This document shows positions 45,677 through 48,058 of a stretch of 48,058 nt of DNA, in pieces. Under the pieces are notes generated by a model, which saw nothing but the letters and a program-made list of their open reading frames with translations, had not been told where the DNA came from and did not search any database. Position numbers and translations under genes: made by a program. Source of the stretch: Sneathiella sp. (GTDB lineage: Bacteria > Pseudomonadota > Alphaproteobacteria > Sneathiellales > Sneathiellaceae); the NCBI GenBank assembly GCA_017643685.1, contig JAEPMY010000012.1, positions 1 through 48,058 on the forward strand, in the 5' to 3' direction. Numbering within the stretch: the first letter of the stretch is position 1; each line of letters opens with the position of its first letter.

Positions 45677-45886
45677 TTATTCTACAATCGCAAGGCTCTC
45701 AGCGGAGGACTTGCCATTGCGGCCAGGTGTAAGTTCGTAAGAAACTTTCTGTCCGTCTTTGAGTGTGTTGAGGCCCGCGCGTTCAACTGCAGAGATGTGA
45801 ACAAACGCATCTGCGCCGCCCTCATCTGGTTCAATAAATCCGAAGCCTTTGGTTGCGTTGAACCACTTTACGGTACCTGTAGCCAT
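45677..45886 (-). CDS. Cold-shock domain protein (CspA family)
   Basis: A 69-residue single-domain cold-shock protein that binds single-stranded RNA or DNA. The RNA-binding motifs KGFGFI and DAFVHIS are intact, and [12 protein letters not shown] starts the fold. The ATG at 45886 follows AAGGAG. An in-frame upstream extension is leader DNA. The leader contains a 7-bp inverted repeat, GGATCCC/GGGATCC (45917-45944), with a T-rich 14-base loop on the minus strand. It may take part in cold-responsive folding of the mRNA, as in E. coli cspA. Confidence 0.95.
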   Translation of the reverse strand: MATGTVKWFNATKGFGFIEPDEGGADAFVHISAVERAGLNTLKDGQKVSYELTPGRNGKSSAESLAIVE

Positions 45887-46121
45887 CAATAATCTCCTTC
45901 GATAGCATTGTAGTGCGGATCCCGATGAAAAAAATGTGGGATCCAAGTCTTAAAACGAACACGCTTTCTGGAAGCCCCCTGCCTAATCTAGACGGGTAAG
46001 GTATTTCAAATCGAATGTATCGCAGCCAGAGTGTTCGCCCAAAAATTTGATTAGGTCAACCGAATTTATGGGATTTGGGTTATCTAACACAGTCATATGA
46101 CAGATATTTGATCCATTTATG

Positions 46122-47795
46122 TCACCCTGCGGAGACTTTCTCCGGTTTTACCATCCATTCTTTCCCTTTCAGCATGGCTTTCCAATAAACAGGGGGAAGA
46201 ATCTGCTCCTTTAGAAGCCACGCCAGACGAGAGGGGCGTTTGCCATTTAGAATCCAGCTTGGGAAACTGGGCAGAAGTTTGCCGCCATATCCAAACTCAG
46301 CGAGGACGATTTTCCCGCGCTCAACGGTCAGCGGGCAAGAGCCATATCCATCATAATGAGCAAAAGCCCCATGGCCCTCTATATCCGCTGCAACGTTCGC
46401 GGCTACAACCGGAGCCTGTTTTCGGGCCGCAGCGGCTGTTTTGGCGTTCGGGGCATTCATGACATCCCCAAGGGACCAGATATTGTCATATTCCTTGTGG
46501 CGTAGCGTCGATTGGTCCACATCTACCCAACCTGCCTCATCAGCGAGCGGGGAGACCCGAATGAAATCCGGTGACGTTTGAGGAGGACAAACATGCATCA
46601 TGTCAAATTCCACCTGAACTGTTTCCGGCTCGCTATCGGGTTTGTTCACCTGGAATGTCGCTGTTTTAGAGGTGCCGTCCACAGCGATTAGGTTATGGAA
46701 GAAATTAAGGTCGGCATTATATTTGTTCACATATTCCATGAGCGCCGGCACATAGTCGGCAACCCCGAATAAAACACCGCCTGCATTATGAAATTGAACG
46801 TCGATATCGTTCAACACACCCGTTTTGAACCAGTGATCAGCAGAGAGGTACATGGCCTTTTGTGGGGCACCGGCACATTTGATTGGCATTGGGGGCTGGG
46901 TAAACAGGGCCCGACCTTTGCGGAGGCCCCGAACCAACTCCCACGTATATGGGGCGAGATCGTACCGGTAATTGGAGGTAACGCCATTTTTGCCCAATGT
47001 GTCCACGAGGCCCTCAACTTTATGCCAATCCAGTTTAAGGCCGGGACAAACGATCAGGCGTTTATATTTTACCACCCGGCACCCATCCAGAACGACGGCA
47101 TTATCTTTTGGCTCAAAGGCGGCAACGGCGGCTTTGACCCAATGTACCCCGTGAGGGATCAGGGAGCCCATGGTTTTTGCCGTAGAGGCGGCCTCAAAAA
47201 TACCGCCGCCAACCATGGTCCATCCCGGCTGATAGTAATGAATATCGGCCGGGTCCAGAATGGCGATTTTAATATCCGGCAAGCGTCCTTGCAGGCTGGA
47301 AGCCACAGAAATGCCAGCCGCGCCGCCGCCTACAATCACCACATCATAAGACGCATCAGCCAAATCAGTTGGGGTCTTGCCGCCATTAACGATCCGGCGA
47401 ACCACACCGGCCATGTCATATCCTGCGGCCTTGGTTTTGGATAAAATATCAGCCAGATCCAATTTTCCTGCCTGGGATAAGGACCAAAGGGTGGCGGACC
47501 GGGTTCCGGTGCGGCAATAGGCAAAAATCGGTTTTGGAAGTTCGTCAAACAACGCGCCAAAGCTATCGGCGTTTTCATCGGTTACCTTGCCGGAGGTTAC
47601 AGGCTGGTAGCGGGTTTCAATTCCGGCGGCTTTGGCTGCAGCCTCAATCTCGTCAAAGGTTGGCTGGTCTGCTCCTTCCCCATCGGGGCGGTTACAGATC
47701 AAGCTGCGAAAGCCCATCTCTTTCAGTTTGGGGATATCATCGACCGTAATTTGGGGGCTAACCGTTAAACTGTCCGAGATTTTATGGGCGTCCAT
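46122..47795 (-). CDS. DUF442 sulfurtransferase/phosphatase-like domain fused to sulfide:quinone oxidoreductase
   Basis: A 557-residue fusion. Residues 1-140 are a DUF442 (TIGR01244) domain with the loop YCRTGTRS (Cys94); its Cys-x4-Arg spacing resembles a rhodanese active-site loop more than the Cys-x5-Arg of tyrosine phosphatases. Residues from about 150 are an FAD enzyme (VVIVGGGAAGIS) of the type II sulfide:quinone oxidoreductase class, with KCAGAP (Cys307) and HVCPPQ (Cys403) as the likely redox cysteine pair, and LGDVMNAPNAKTAAA for FAD. It should oxidise sulfide to persulfide and reduce quinone. The ATG at 47795 is preceded by GGAGG. A TTG at 47810 is in frame but overlaps that site. 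Confidence 0.9.
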   Translation of the reverse strand: MDAHKISDSLTVSPQITVDDIPKLKEMGFRSLICNRPDGEGADQPTFDEIEAAAKAAGIETRYQPVTSGKVTDENADSFGALFDELPKPIFAYCRTGTRSATLWSLSQAGKLDLADILSKTKAAGYDMAGVVRRIVNGGKTPTDLADASYDVVIVGGGAAGISVASSLQGRLPDIKIAILDPADIHYYQPGWTMVGGGIFEAASTAKTMGSLIPHGVHWVKAAVAAFEPKDNAVVLDGCRVVKYKRLIVCPGLKLDWHKVEGLVDTLGKNGVTSNYRYDLAPYTWELVRGLRKGRALFTQPPMPIKCAGAPQKAMYLSADHWFKTGVLNDIDVQFHNAGGVLFGVADYVPALMEYVNKYNADLNFFHNLIAVDGTSKTATFQVNKPDSEPETVQVEFDMMHVCPPQTSPDFIRVSPLADEAGWVDVDQSTLRHKEYDNIWSLGDVMNAPNAKTAAAARKQAPVVAANVAADIEGHGAFAHYDGYGSCPLTVERGKIVLAEFGYGGKLLPSFPSWILNGKRPSRLAWLLKEQILPPVYWKAMLKGKEWMVKPEKVSAG

Positions 47796-47902
47796 TCCGC
47801 ATTCCTCCAATAGATCGAAAATTGCGTTTATTCTAATATTTGGAGATAGGATAAGTCACGGGAAAGTGAACTGTCGGTGATTTTGTCACATTGGCGGGAC
47901 AC

Positions 47903-47929
47903 AAAAAAAGCCCCGTTTCCGGGGCTTTT
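47903..47929 (-). terminator. Rho-independent terminator of the right-edge gene
   Basis: AAAAGCCCCG (47906-47915), loop TTTC, CGGGGCTTTT (47920-47929), with a T run on the minus strand. It follows the stop of the partial gene at the right edge. Confidence 0.88.
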
Positions 47930-47950
47930 CGGGAAAAACGAGAATTTTCC

Positions 47951-48058
47951 TTAGGACGCGCTGTTGTGCAGGCGTTCATAAAAGAAAGGGCTGTCTTTCA
48001 TATGATCCAGCGCTTTTGCACCGGCAAGAACGCCAAGATCGATGAGGGGCTCGAATAG
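47951..48058 (-). CDS. C-terminal end of an unrecognised protein
   Basis: The minus strand is open from the right edge for 35 codons to a TAA at 47953-47951, followed 21 bases later by a strong terminator, so this is very likely the end of a real gene. The visible peptide includes IDLGVLAGAKALDHM and SPFFYERLHNS. I do not recognise the family from this short tail. The bulk of the gene is outside the window. Confidence 0.6.
   Translation of the reverse strand, partial: LFEPLIDLGVLAGAKALDHMKDSPFFYERLHNSAS

Noticed and set aside
46788-47444. 218-codon open frame on the plus strand inside the DUF442-SQR gene
   Set aside because: It is opposite a well-supported enzyme gene, its sequence has no recognisable motifs, and no ribosome-binding site precedes it.

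Overview
The window is ordinary, gene-dense chromosome from an alphaproteobacterium of moderate GC content. The evidence is the core cluster pckA / chvI-chvG-hprK-rapZ-EIIA-HPr-ahcY-divL-like kinase-tsaE-amgK-murU-addB-addA-trxA, a gene order typical of Alphaproteobacteria. AddAB stands in for RecBCD, and HprK is the short alphaproteobacterial form. The moderate GC, two chemoreceptors and free-living metabolism would fit a marine lineage such as Sneathiellales or Kordiimonadales, but this placement is an inference. I see no prophage, insertion sequence, CRISPR array, tRNA or rRNA.

Layout. 1-6.1 kb, plus strand: end of ubiE, ubiB (ubiquinone), coaBC (coenzyme A), dut, an Rrf2-type regulator, cysK and a moeB-like activating enzyme (sulfur metabolism). 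6.1-10.3 kb, minus strand: a periplasmic solute-binding protein, an AEC-family permease, a HAD phosphatase and pckA. A 437-bp divergent intergenic region (10343-10779) separates pckA from chvI and carries several symmetrical or phased DNA motifs. 10.8-15.4 kb: the ChvI/ChvG two-component system and the short HprK/RapZ/EIIA/HPr branch, ending in a strong terminator. 15.4-16.9 kb: ahcY, with a 20-bp palindrome directly upstream of its promoter. 17-28 kb: one long, tightly packed operon (DivL-like PAS kinase, tsaE, amgK, murU, addB, addA), then trxA.

28-36 kb: alpha/beta hydrolase, AMP nucleosidase, a DusC-like tRNA dihydrouridine synthase, a secreted stand-alone Cache-domain protein followed by a chemoreceptor, and an ArsR-type regulator divergent from NIPSNAP and ABM-type monooxygenase genes across a perfect palindrome. 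35.6-41.7 kb, minus strand: an AtuA/crotonase gene pair, then an ArsR - DUF318 permease - ChrA metal-transport cluster with a near-perfect 24-bp operator and a 13-bp-stem hairpin, then an HxlR regulator. 41.7-48 kb: a nitronate monooxygenase divergent from HxlR, a second chemoreceptor (double-transmembrane Cache type), a small VTT membrane protein, a cold-shock protein, a DUF442-sulfide:quinone oxidoreductase fusion, and the C-terminal end of an unrecognised gene.

The most interesting material is regulatory. It includes phased GTGCC repeats sitting in the -35 position of a chvI promoter, the ahcY palindrome, and palindromes next to each of the ArsR/HxlR regulators. Among proteins, the secreted Cache protein beside a chemoreceptor and the DUF442-SQR fusion stand out. 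Nothing seen here amounts to a clearly new multi-gene system.
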